DNA of 64,000 nt from IDS-8 sp964424805. GTDB taxonomy: Bacteria; Pseudomonadota; Gammaproteobacteria; Steroidobacterales; Woeseiaceae. Where the stretch lies: NCBI GenBank assembly GCA_964424805.1, contig CAYRKH010000008.1, positions 20,769-84,768 of the forward strand. The letters are read 5' to 3'. Made by a program: the position numbers and the translations under genes. Within the stretch, counting starts at the first letter, position 1. The number at the start of each line of letters is the position of its first letter. The notes under the pieces are model-generated. The model was given only the letters and a program-made list of their open reading frames with translations. It ran no database searches and had not been told where the DNA came from. Positions 30,247 to 38,246 of this stretch are shown here, piece by piece.

Positions 30247-30848
30247 GCTCGGTGGTGCTGATCGACAATGGCGGCGCCAATCTCGCCTCGCTGCGGCACG
30301 CCTTTGCCCGGCTGGGCGCGAACATCCGGGAGTCGAGCGATCCGGCCGTCATCGGCGGCGCGGACCGCGTCGTACTGCCGGGGGTGGGCGCGGCCGGCGA
30401 CGGCATGCGCCGCCTGCGGGCAGCCGGCCTGGAGAAAGTCGTGCCGGCGCTGAAACAGCCGGTGCTGGGCATCTGCCTCGGCATGCACCTCCTGTATCGG
30501 CACTCGGAAGAGAACGCAACGGCCTGTCTCGGGGTGTTGCCGGACACGGTCTCACGCCTGCCGGAGGGCGAGGGTATCCGGGTGCCGCACATGGGCTGGA
30601 ATCGCCTGCGCGACATCCGGCACCACCCGCTGTTCGACGGCGTCGATGCGGCCGACTGGTTTTATTTCGTGCACGCTTACGCGGCCCCGGCAAGTGCCGT
30701 CACGCTGGCCTCCGCCGTCAACGGGACGGCGTTTGCCGCCGCGGCGGGGCAGGAAAATTTCGTTGCCGTGCAGTTTCATCCGGAGCGGTCTGCCGACGCG
30801 GGCGCGCGCGTCCTCGGCAATTTCCTGGAGTGGGACGGATGCAGCTGA
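30243..30848 (+). CDS. hisH: Imidazole glycerol phosphate synthase, glutaminase subunit
   Basis: A 201-residue class I glutamine amidotransferase. The nucleophile Cys is in LGICLGMHLLY and the His-Glu pair is in AVQFHPERS. LPGVGAAGDGM forms the oxyanion region. It supplies ammonia to HisF. GTG start in a GTGA overlap with hisB. hisA begins 10 bases before its end. Confidence 0.95.
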   Translation: MSSVVLIDNGGANLASLRHAFARLGANIRESSDPAVIGGADRVVLPGVGAAGDGMRRLRAAGLEKVVPALKQPVLGICLGMHLLYRHSEENATACLGVLPDTVSRLPEGEGIRVPHMGWNRLRDIRHHPLFDGVDAADWFYFVHAYAAPASAVTLASAVNGTAFAAAAGQENFVAVQFHPERSADAGARVLGNFLEWDGCS

Positions 30849-31573
30849 TTCCCGCCCTTGATTTGCTGGACGGCGAGGTCGTGCGCCTGCTGAGGGGCGA
30901 TTTCGCGCAGCGCACGCGCTATGGCCGCGACCCGGTCGTCTTCGCCAACGGCTTTCGCGAGGCGGGTGCGACCGCCCTGCACGTCGTCGACCTCAATGCG
31001 GCGCGCGGCGATGCCGGGAACAATCGGGCGCTCGTCCGCGAACTCGCCGCCATCGAGGGCCTCGAGGTGCAGTGCGCCGGCGGCGTGCGCCACGTGGAAA
31101 GCCTCCTGGAACTCCTGGAGGCCGGCGCCGAGCGCGTCGTCATCGGCAGCCTTGCGGTTCGGGATCCCGAGCAGGTGGCCGGCTGGCTGGAACGCTTCGG
31201 TGCCGGGCGCATCGTGCTGGCGCTGGACGTGAGCCTGGACGAGGCGGATGAGCCGATGCTCCTGACGCACGGATGGCGCGAGGCGAGCGGCGTTTCGCTG
31301 TGGCCGCTGCTGGAACGCTACGCGACGGCGGGCCTGGTCCACGTGCTGTGCACCGACGTCGGGCGCGACGGCACGCTGCAGGGTCCTAACCTCGAGCTGT
31401 ACAGGCGTATCCTCGAGCGCCACCCGGGCCTCGCCTTGCAGGCGTCCGGCGGCATCGGCTGCCTCGAGGACGTGCGCATGCTGGCGGCTGCCGGTATTCC
31501 GGCGGCGATTCTCGGCCGCGCGCTGCTCGAAGGGCGCGTGCCGCTGCGGGATGCGTTGCAGGCCGCCGTATGA
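30839..31573 (+). CDS. hisA: ProFAR isomerase
   Basis: A 244-residue TIM-barrel isomerase. The catalytic Asp is in IPALDLLDGEVVRL near the N-terminus. A second catalytic Asp is in CTDVGRDGTLQGPN. QCAGGVRHVE and QASGGIGCLEDV are phosphate-binding loops. It overlaps hisH by 10 bases and hisF by 4. Confidence 0.95.
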   Translation: MQLIPALDLLDGEVVRLLRGDFAQRTRYGRDPVVFANGFREAGATALHVVDLNAARGDAGNNRALVRELAAIEGLEVQCAGGVRHVESLLELLEAGAERVVIGSLAVRDPEQVAGWLERFGAGRIVLALDVSLDEADEPMLLTHGWREASGVSLWPLLERYATAGLVHVLCTDVGRDGTLQGPNLELYRRILERHPGLALQASGGIGCLEDVRMLAAAGIPAAILGRALLEGRVPLRDALQAAV

Positions 31574-32340
31574 GCCCGGCGCGCCGCATCATACCCTGCC
31601 TCGACGTAAAGCACGGCCGCGTGGTGAAGGGCGTGCGCTTTCGCGGGCATCGCGATCTCGGCGACGTCCTGGACCTCGCGCTGCGCTATCGCGATGCCGG
31701 CGCGGATGAGCTCGTGTTCTACGATATCGCCGCCTCGCCCGACGGGCGAAGTGTCGATCCGGCCTGGGTCGCGCGCGTGTCGCGCGAGCTCGACGTGCCG
31801 TTCTGCGTCGCCGGCGGTATTCGCGACGTCGAAACCGCGGAGCGTATCCTGCACGCCGGCGCGGACAAGATCTCCGTCAACACGCCGGCGCTGGAAGACC
31901 CCGATCTCATCAACCGGCTCGCGGAACGTTTCGGCTCGCAGTGCGTGGTGGTCGGTATAGACAGCATTCATGTTCATGGCGAATGGCGCGTGCGCAGCCA
32001 CACGGGCGATCCGGACAACATGCGCGACGGCGGGTGGCGCACGCTGGCCTGGGCCATTGAAGCGCAGGCCCGGGGTGCGGGCGAAATCGTGTTGAACTGC
32101 ATGGACAGCGACGGCGTGCGCGAGGGCTATGACGTCGAGCAACTGCGCGCGGTGCGCGCGCACTGCCGCGTGCCCCTGGTAGCGTCGGGCGGCGCCGGCA
32201 GGCCGGAGCATTTCCTGACGGTGTTTCGCGACGCGCAGGCCGACGCCGCCCTTGCCGCGAGCGTGTTTCACACCGGCGCGATCGCGATTCCCGAACTGAA
32301 GACCTTTCTAGAGCAACACGACATCACGGTGCGCGCATGA
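31570..32340 (+). CDS. hisF: Imidazole glycerol phosphate synthase, cyclase subunit
   Basis: A 256-residue TIM-barrel cyclase that uses ammonia from HisH to make the imidazole ring and release AICAR. IIPCLDVKHGRVVKGVRF contains the catalytic Asp (residue 12). CVAGGIRDVETAE and NCMDSDGVREGYDVE (second catalytic Asp) and VASGGAGRPEHF follow. Coupled to hisA and hisI by ATGA overlaps. Confidence 0.96.
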   Translation: MSPARRIIPCLDVKHGRVVKGVRFRGHRDLGDVLDLALRYRDAGADELVFYDIAASPDGRSVDPAWVARVSRELDVPFCVAGGIRDVETAERILHAGADKISVNTPALEDPDLINRLAERFGSQCVVVGIDSIHVHGEWRVRSHTGDPDNMRDGGWRTLAWAIEAQARGAGEIVLNCMDSDGVREGYDVEQLRAVRAHCRVPLVASGGAGRPEHFLTVFRDAQADAALAASVFHTGAIAIPELKTFLEQHDITVRA

Positions 32341-32948
32341 ACGAAGCGGCGATCGAACGGCTGGACTGGGACAAGGGGGACGGCCTGCTGCCCGCGGTCG
32401 TGCAGGATGCCGATACGGGCACCGTGCTGATGGTCGGCTACCAGGATCGCGCGGCGCTGCGCGAGACGCTCGCGCGGCGGCGGGTGGTATTTTTCAGCCG
32501 CTCGCGCCAGGAACTCTGGGAGAAGGGCGAGACGTCCGGCAATACCCTGCACCTCGTGGCGATCGCCGCGGACTGCGACGCGGATGCCCTCCTGATCCGC
32601 GCACGGCCTGCCGGGCCGGTTTGCCACACGAACAGCGCGGCATGCTTTGCCGATTCCGAACCGCCCCTGGCGATGCTGGCGGAGCTCGAGCGCACGGTCG
32701 GCGAGCGCGCGACGATGCGCGCGCCGTCCGGCTCGTATACGGCGAAAATGCTGGCGGCGGGCGTGCAGCGGATCGCGCAGAAGGTCGGTGAGGAGGGGGT
32801 TGAAACCGCGCTGGCGGCGGTTGCCGGGGATGACGACGAACTCGCCGGCGAAGCCGCCGATCTCCTGTATCACCTGGTGCTTCTTCTGCAGGCGCGCGGG
32901 ATGCGGCTGGCTGACGTCGCCGGGACGCTCGCGGAACGCCGGCGGTAG
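32337..32948 (+). CDS. hisI: Bifunctional PR-AMP cyclohydrolase/PR-ATP pyrophosphatase
   Basis: A 203-residue HisIE fusion catalysing steps 2 and 3 of the pathway. The HisI half carries FFSRSRQELWEKGETSGN and the metal-site DCDADALL ... HTNSAACF. The HisE half starts near residue 115, with SYTAKMLAAGVQRIAQKVGEEGVE and AADLLYHLVLLL. It ends the his operon and converges on cysG, whose stop is 14 bases away. Confidence 0.95.
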   Translation: MNEAAIERLDWDKGDGLLPAVVQDADTGTVLMVGYQDRAALRETLARRRVVFFSRSRQELWEKGETSGNTLHLVAIAADCDADALLIRARPAGPVCHTNSAACFADSEPPLAMLAELERTVGERATMRAPSGSYTAKMLAAGVQRIAQKVGEEGVETALAAVAGDDDELAGEAADLLYHLVLLLQARGMRLADVAGTLAERRR

Positions 32949-32962
32949 GAGGGCGGCGCTCG

Positions 32963-34438
32963 TCAGCCGGGGTGCGCGGCCCGGCGGACCTCGTCGACCG
33001 GGGCGGCGCGGAAGTGCTCACCGAAAGCGTCGAAGCCGTCGTCCGGACCCGCGGGACCGCCGAGCCAGCCGAGCTCGGTTCCGAGCGCCGCCGTTTCGCC
33101 AACGAACAGCATCGCGGGCGCGGCTACTCCCGCCGCTTTGGCTTTCCCGGCAATGTTCTCGAGCGTGCCGCTCGTGACCCGCTGCCTGCGCGTGGTGCCG
33201 CTCTCGACCAGGGCAGCCGGCGTGGCAGCCGAAAGCCCGTGGCGCATGAGCTCGCTCGCGGCAGTCCCGATGGAGCCCACACTCATATATAAGGCGAGGG
33301 TCTGGCCCGCTTGGGCCAGTGCCCGCCAGTTCGGGCTTGCGCCGGCGTCGAGCTTCGCGGTCGCGAGCGTCACGCTTGCGCTCAGGCCGCGCATGGTGAG
33401 CGGTATGCCGGCGCAGGCCGCGGCGCCCAGCGCCGCGGTGATCCCGGGCACGACCTGGTAGGGCAACCCGGCCGCGGCAAGTGCGCGCGCTTCCTCGCCC
33501 CCGCGGCCGAAGACGAACGGGTCCCCGCCTTTCAGGCGGCACACGCGCTTGCCCTGACGCACCAGCCGCACCAGGAGGTCGTTGATGTCCTCCTGCTTCA
33601 CGGGGCTCAGGCCGGCCGCTTTCCCGACCGCGACCAGCTCCGCTTCCTTGCGCGCGTAATCGAGGATCGCGCGGGACACGAGGCGGTCGTACAGCACGAC
33701 GTCCGCCTGGCTGATCAGCTGCTGCGCGCGGATGGTGACGAGGCCGGGATCGCCGGGTCCGGCGCCGACGATGTACGCCTCACCCGCCGGCTGCGCGTAT
33801 GGCACGACGCCTTCCATCAGTTCCAGGCGCACCAGCTTGTCGGCTTCCTTCTCGCGGCCGCCGAGGATGTGCCCGGCCGCGGGACCGGCGAAGAAGCGCT
33901 GCCAGAACCGGCGCCGCTCGTCCATGGTCGCCAGGCGCTTCCTGACCGGGCCGCGCCAGCGCCCGGCGCGTTCGGCCAGGCGGCCGATCCGGGCGGGCAG
34001 CCAGCGCTCGATCCCGGCCTTCAGCTGCTGCGCGAGCACCGGGGCGTTGCCGCCGGTGCCGATGGCGATCGTGACCGGTGCCCGGTCCACGATGGCCGGC
34101 AGGATGAAGCTCGACGCCGCGTTGTCGTCGACGACGTTGCACAGGATACCGGCGGCGTCCGCCGCCTGCGCGACGGCAGCGTTGACGCGGGGCTCGTCGG
34201 TCGCGGCGATGATCAGCCGCGGCTTGCCGGGCAGTGTGTCCTCCCAGTCGCCCGCGTGGTGGCGGATCTCACCCCGGTCGCGCATGGCCGTGAGCGCCGC
34301 ACCCAGCTCCGGCGCCACGACGGTGATGTCCGCTCCCGCACGCCGCAGGAGCGCCGCCTTGCGCCCGGCGACGGCCCCGCCGCCGACCACCACGCAGTGC
34401 CGGCGGGCGAGCCGGACGAAGACAGGCAAGTGTTCCAT
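32963..34438 (-). CDS. cysG: Siroheme synthase (trifunctional)
   Basis: A 491-residue enzyme that converts uroporphyrinogen III to siroheme, the prosthetic group of sulfite reductase. The N-terminal dehydrogenase/ferrochelatase domain has VVVGGGAVAGRKA and VDDNAASSFILPAI. A dimerisation region follows. The SUMT methyltransferase domain starts near residue 230 (YIVGAGPGDPGLVTIRA), with LYDRLVS, RLKGGDPFVFGRGGEE and a PGITAALGAA loop. It is divergent from the cysB leader, matching its role in supplying CysI encoded nearby. Confidence 0.95.
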   Translation of the reverse strand: MEHLPVFVRLARRHCVVVGGGAVAGRKAALLRRAGADITVVAPELGAALTAMRDRGEIRHHAGDWEDTLPGKPRLIIAATDEPRVNAAVAQAADAAGILCNVVDDNAASSFILPAIVDRAPVTIAIGTGGNAPVLAQQLKAGIERWLPARIGRLAERAGRWRGPVRKRLATMDERRRFWQRFFAGPAAGHILGGREKEADKLVRLELMEGVVPYAQPAGEAYIVGAGPGDPGLVTIRAQQLISQADVVLYDRLVSRAILDYARKEAELVAVGKAAGLSPVKQEDINDLLVRLVRQGKRVCRLKGGDPFVFGRGGEEARALAAAGLPYQVVPGITAALGAAACAGIPLTMRGLSASVTLATAKLDAGASPNWRALAQAGQTLALYMSVGSIGTAASELMRHGLSAATPAALVESGTTRRQRVTSGTLENIAGKAKAAGVAAPAMLFVGETAALGTELGWLGGPAGPDDGFDAFGEHFRAAPVDEVRRAAHPG

Positions 34439-34522
34439 TGCGGCACCCTATCCCCGTGGGCCCGGAAGCGAAAATACACAAACGCTTTGCGGCCATAACG
34501 AGCGGGAATATCGCGATCGCAT

Positions 34523-34551
34523 TTGACAAAGCCGCGGCAACAGGGCATACC
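34523..34551 (+). promoter_or_regulatory. cysB promoter
   Basis: A perfect -35 TTGACA (34523-34528) is followed after 17 bp by CATACC (34546-34551), a weak -10. Transcription would start about 34556-34560, two to six bases before the ATG of the leader peptide. The leader mRNA may therefore be leaderless or nearly so. The exact -10 is uncertain within a few bases. Confidence 0.5.
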
Positions 34552-34561
34552 AATAACAGTC

Positions 34562-34639
34562 ATGAAGTACCCTGAAGTGAATATCGTTACAACGTGTTGC
34601 TGCCGGTTGGCAAGGCGGCACGCGATCCCGCGCGCTTGA
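34562..34639 (+). CDS. Cysteine-rich leader peptide of cysB
   Basis: A 25-codon ORF beginning MKYPEVNIVTT, followed by three consecutive cysteine codons (TGT TGC TGC, residues 12-14, at 34595-34603), then RLARRHAIPRA and a TGA. The Cys codons overlap the left arm of a hairpin (34598-34604 with 34614-34620). The right arm of that hairpin can pair instead with the left arm of a terminator at 34670. This is the layout of an amino-acid attenuator leader. No ribosome site is visible, consistent with leaderless translation. Cys is normally a rare residue, so three in a row in a 25-residue ORF in this position is unlikely by chance. It probably serves to sense charged Cys-tRNA rather than making a useful peptide. 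Confidence 0.7.
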   Translation: MKYPEVNIVTTCCCRLARRHAIPRA

Positions 34640-34669
34640 AGTAACGAGCGCCGCGAGCAGGATCCAGGA

Positions 34670-34702
34670 GCCGCCCGGGGACCAGAACCGGGCGGCTTTT
34701 TT
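34670..34702 (+). terminator. Attenuator terminator before cysB
   Basis: GCCGCCCGG (34670-34678) and CCGGGCGGC (34688-34696) form a perfect 9-bp GC stem with a 9-base loop, followed by six T residues. It is a textbook intrinsic terminator, yet it lies between the cysB promoter and the cysB start (34746). The left arm GCCGCC (34670-34675) is also complementary to GGCGGC (34614-34619), which lies within the leader ORF, giving a mutually exclusive antiterminator. Confidence 0.8.
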
Positions 34703-34745
34703 CTTTATGGCGGCCGCAAGGGCGAGCCGCAAAAGGACCAGGCGA

Positions 34746-35771
34746 ATGACCCTCAAACAACTCAAATACCTGCTGGGCGTGGTAGATCACGGGCTGAACA
34801 TCACGACCGCGGCTGAACGCCTCTATACGAGCCAGCCCGGCATCAGCAAGCAGATTCGACAGCTCGAGCGTGAAGTGGGCGTGCAGCTCTTTTCGCGCAA
34901 GGGCCGAAACCTGACGGCGCTGACGCCGGCGGGAGAGGCCGTGGTCGAGTACGCGCGCAAGATCCTCCGCGACGTGAACAACATCCGCAGTCTCGGCCGG
35001 GAGCTCGTTGCCGAAGACGAAGGTACGCTTTCCATTGCCACCACGCACACGCAGGCGCGCTACGTGCTGCCCGATACGCTGCGCAATTTCCACGAGCGAT
35101 ACCCGCGCGTCAACCTCGAGCTGCACCAGGGGACGTCCGAGCAGATTGCGAGCCTTGTGGAGGACAACCGGGTCGACTTCGCGATCGCCACGGAGTCGCG
35201 CAATGCCTTTCCCGAGCTCAACCTGCTGCCCTGCTACCAGTGGGACCGTGTCGTCGTGACGCCGCCCAGCCATCCGCTGGCCACGGGCAACGAGCCACTC
35301 ACCCTTACCAGGCTGGTGGAGTATCCACTCATTACCTACGTGTTCAGTTCCATCGGGGAGTCGTCTTTCCTGAAGGCATTTGCGAGCGAGAACCTCGAGC
35401 CCAACGTCGTGTTCACGGCGCGCGATGCGGACGTCATCAAGACCTATGTCCGCATGGGCATGGGTGCCGCCGTGATCGCGCCAATGGCCGTGCAGTGCGA
35501 TGAGCTCGGGGACCTGCGGGCGGTGAGTGCGAAGGGATTGTTCCCGCGCGTAACGACGTGGCTGGGCGTGCCGCGAGACCGGGTGTTCCGGCGCTACATG
35601 GTGGATTTCGTTTCGCTGTTCGCGCCGCACTGGCCCGTGCACCTGATCGAGCAGGCGGCAACCGCGGAATCCCAGGAGGAAGTGGACCAGCTGGCGGCGG
35701 AGGTGGAGCTGCCGCTCAAAAACGGCTGCACCGAGGGCCTGTCGCCGGAGGTGCAGGAAGCGTCAGCCTGA
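34746..35771 (+). CDS. cysB: LysR-type regulator of cysteine biosynthesis
   Basis: A 341-residue transcription factor that activates sulfate-assimilation genes with an O-acetylserine-type inducer. The N-terminal winged helix (MTLKQLKYLLGVVDHGLNITTAAERLYTSQPGISKQIRQLE; residues 1-60) follows the CysB/Cbl subgroup. TTHTQARYVLP in the effector domain corresponds to the sulfate/thiosulfate-binding segment of CysB. FTARDADVIKTYVRMGMGAAVIA is also typical. The ATG at 34746 begins exactly at the conserved N-terminus. It is preceded by a Cys-codon leader and terminator, and it converges on cysH after 7 bases. Confidence 0.94.
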   Translation: MTLKQLKYLLGVVDHGLNITTAAERLYTSQPGISKQIRQLEREVGVQLFSRKGRNLTALTPAGEAVVEYARKILRDVNNIRSLGRELVAEDEGTLSIATTHTQARYVLPDTLRNFHERYPRVNLELHQGTSEQIASLVEDNRVDFAIATESRNAFPELNLLPCYQWDRVVVTPPSHPLATGNEPLTLTRLVEYPLITYVFSSIGESSFLKAFASENLEPNVVFTARDADVIKTYVRMGMGAAVIAPMAVQCDELGDLRAVSAKGLFPRVTTWLGVPRDRVFRRYMVDFVSLFAPHWPVHLIEQAATAESQEEVDQLAAEVELPLKNGCTEGLSPEVQEASA

Positions 35772-35778
35772 CAGGGCG

Positions 35779-36558
35779 CTACACCGCCGACAGGTCGATC
35801 TCGTGCAGGCCGCACTCCCGCTGCACGCCGAAGAACCGTAACTCCCGTTCTCCGCTCACCTCGTGGATCGACCGCGTCGTATGGTGGTCACCAATGCTCA
35901 GGTAGCCTTTCTCCCGCAACGGGTGGTAGGGCAGGCGGTGGCGCTGCAGGTAGCGGTAGACGTCCCGATCCGACCAGTCCGCGATCGGGTGTACCTTCCA
36001 CCGGTCGCCGGCCCAGTCGAGGTAAGGCGTGCTCGCGCGGCCGCTGGACTGCGAGCGCCGCAGCCCGGCAAACCAGGTGCCGGCTTCGAGCTCCCGCAAT
36101 GCCCGCTTCATCGGTTCGACCTTGGCTTCGTCGTTGTAGGCGGCGATACCCGCCGCGCCCTGCTCCCAGCGCTTGCCGTGGCGCGCTTCCTGCCAGGCCG
36201 GTGATACGGACGCGCGGTATACCGCGAGGTTGAGTCCCAGCCGTTCGGTCAGCTCGTCGACGAAGCGGTAGGTCTCCGGGAACAGGTACCCCGTGTCGAT
36301 CAGCACGACGGGAATGTCCGGCTTCACGCGTGACACCAGGTGCAGCGTCACTGCCGCCTGTGCGCCGAAACTCGAGCTCAGGATGTGGCGCTCGGGCAGG
36401 TTCCTGAGCGACCATTCCACGCGCTCCCGCGCGTTCAGCTTGTCGAAGTTGCGGTTGCAGTGATCGAGGGCGATCCGGCGGCTCTCCTCCTCATCGAGTG
36501 CAGCGCTTTCGTGCGGCTTCCAGTTCTCGAAGCCTGTTTTCAACGCAGGCTGCGGCAT
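35779..36558 (-). CDS. cysH: Phosphoadenylyl-sulfate (PAPS) reductase
   Basis: A 259-residue enzyme that reduces PAPS to sulfite with thioredoxin. SSSFGAQAAVTLHLV, VVLIDTGYLFPETYRFVDEL and KVHPIADWSDRDVYRYL are the PAPS-reductase fold motifs. The catalytic Cys lies in ECGLHE near the C-terminus. The two CC motifs that bind a 4Fe-4S cluster in APS reductases are absent, so PAPS is the likely substrate. It is last in cysJ-cysI-cysH and overlaps the cysI stop (TGATG). Confidence 0.94.
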   Translation of the reverse strand: MPQPALKTGFENWKPHESAALDEEESRRIALDHCNRNFDKLNARERVEWSLRNLPERHILSSSFGAQAAVTLHLVSRVKPDIPVVLIDTGYLFPETYRFVDELTERLGLNLAVYRASVSPAWQEARHGKRWEQGAAGIAAYNDEAKVEPMKRALRELEAGTWFAGLRRSQSSGRASTPYLDWAGDRWKVHPIADWSDRDVYRYLQRHRLPYHPLREKGYLSIGDHHTTRSIHEVSGERELRFFGVQRECGLHEIDLSAV

Positions 36559-38246
36559 CAGCTTCGCTCCGCCGCGTTGAATACCGTTCGGTCGGCAAAG
36601 TCGCCGAACGACTCGCCGCCGTCCCGGTTCCGTGCAAATTCACCGAACAGCCGGTCCAGCGTTGCAAGGATCTGCTCTTCCCCGGCGTTTTCTTCGGCGA
36701 GCCGGTTCATCCGCCAGCCGTGCGCGTCGCCGCCGAGAAACAGGTTGTAGCGGCCCGGCGCCTTGCCGACCAGCGCGATCTCGGCGAGGTAGGGCCGCGC
36801 GCAGCCGTTCGGGCAGCCGGTGATGCGCAGGGAGATCTCCTCGCCCAGGAGCCCGTGCCGCTCGAGCAGCGCTTCGACGGCAACGGTCAGGTTCGGCAGG
36901 TAGCGCTCGGCTTCCGCCATGGCGAGGCCGCAGGTGGGCAGCGCGACGCAGCTGAGCGCCTGTTGCCGCAGCGGCGAGCCGTTTTGCAGCGCCTGGATCC
37001 CGTACTTGCCGAGCAGCTCCTCGATCGCGGGCCGCCGGGATTCGCTGATGTTGGCGATGATCAGGTTCTGGTTCGGCGTCAGCCGGAAATCGCCTTCGTG
37101 GATACGCGCGATCTCGCGCAGCCCGGACAGCACCCGGTGCTGCTCGCTGTCCCCGATCCTTCCCGCCGGGACGAATACCGTCACGTGCCAGTTCCCGTGC
37201 CGGTCTCGAAGCCACCCGATCCGGTCGCCGCGGGTCTTGAACTCGAACGGTTCCGGGGGCGCCAGGGTATAGCCGAGGCGCTCGAACAGGGCGTCGCGGA
37301 ACCAGTCGAGGCCGCGATCGTCGATCGTGTACTTGAGCCGTGCCCGCTTGCGGTTGCTGCGGTTCCCGTAATCGCGCTGCACGGCGACAACCTGTTCGGC
37401 AACGGCCATGACCTGCTCCACGGTGCAAAAGCCGATGACGTCGGCTACGCGTGGATACGTGTCCGGCTCGCCGTGCGTGGCACCCATGCCGCCGCCCACC
37501 GCCACGTTGAAGCCGGCCAGTGCGCCGTCCTTCTCGATCGCGATGAAGCCGAGATCGTGCGCGAAGACGTCGACGTCGTTCGAGGGCGGGATGGCAATGG
37601 TGACCTTGAATTTTCGCGGCAGGTAGGCATCGCCGTAGATGGGCTCCCGGTCAGGGGTACCCTCCACGCGTTCGCCGTCGAGCCAGATCTCGTGGTAGGC
37701 GCGCGTGCGCGGCGCCAGGTGCTCGCTCAGGGCGACCGCGGTTTTGTAGGCCGCTTCGTGCACGGGCGAGGTTTCGGCCAGCGGCGAGCACATGACGTTC
37801 CGGGTGACGTCGCCGCAGGCGGCTATGGTGCTGAGCAGCGCGTCGTTGATGCCGCGGATGGTTTTCTTCAGGCCCTTCTTGACGATGCCGTGAAACTGGA
37901 ACGCCTGGCGCGTGGTCATCCGGAGGGTGTCGTTGCCATACGTCGTGGCAAGCGAATCGAGCGCCAGCCACTGCGCGGGTGTCACGATGCCGCCCGGCAT
38001 GCGCACTCGCACCATGAAAATATAGGCGGGCTCGAGCTTCTGCCGCGTGCGCTCGGCGCGGAGGTCGCGATCGTCCTGCTGGTAGAAGCCGTGAAACTTC
38101 GAGAGCTTCGTGTCTTCTTCCGCAAGCGCTCCGGTCAGCGGGTCCTCGAGGCTTGCGACGAGCGTGCCGCGCAGGTAATTGCTGCGCTTCTTGATGCCCT
38201 CGACGGCCGACGGTGGCCCGTGCTCGTGCTCTTTCGCGGCCGTCAT
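36558..38246 (-). CDS. cysI: Sulfite reductase hemoprotein beta-component
   Basis: A 562-residue siroheme and 4Fe-4S enzyme that reduces sulfite to sulfide with six electrons. Early motifs are KLSKFHGFYQQDDRD and RVRMPGGIVTPAQWLALD. ACGDVTRNVMCSP contains siroheme contacts. The cluster cysteines are in PTCGLAMAEAERYLP and TGCPNGCARPY. The ATG at 38246 overlaps the cysJ stop (TGATG). Siroheme comes from cysG on the other side of cysB. Confidence 0.95.
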   Translation of the reverse strand: MTAAKEHEHGPPSAVEGIKKRSNYLRGTLVASLEDPLTGALAEEDTKLSKFHGFYQQDDRDLRAERTRQKLEPAYIFMVRVRMPGGIVTPAQWLALDSLATTYGNDTLRMTTRQAFQFHGIVKKGLKKTIRGINDALLSTIAACGDVTRNVMCSPLAETSPVHEAAYKTAVALSEHLAPRTRAYHEIWLDGERVEGTPDREPIYGDAYLPRKFKVTIAIPPSNDVDVFAHDLGFIAIEKDGALAGFNVAVGGGMGATHGEPDTYPRVADVIGFCTVEQVMAVAEQVVAVQRDYGNRSNRKRARLKYTIDDRGLDWFRDALFERLGYTLAPPEPFEFKTRGDRIGWLRDRHGNWHVTVFVPAGRIGDSEQHRVLSGLREIARIHEGDFRLTPNQNLIIANISESRRPAIEELLGKYGIQALQNGSPLRQQALSCVALPTCGLAMAEAERYLPNLTVAVEALLERHGLLGEEISLRITGCPNGCARPYLAEIALVGKAPGRYNLFLGGDAHGWRMNRLAEENAGEEQILATLDRLFGEFARNRDGGESFGDFADRTVFNAAERS

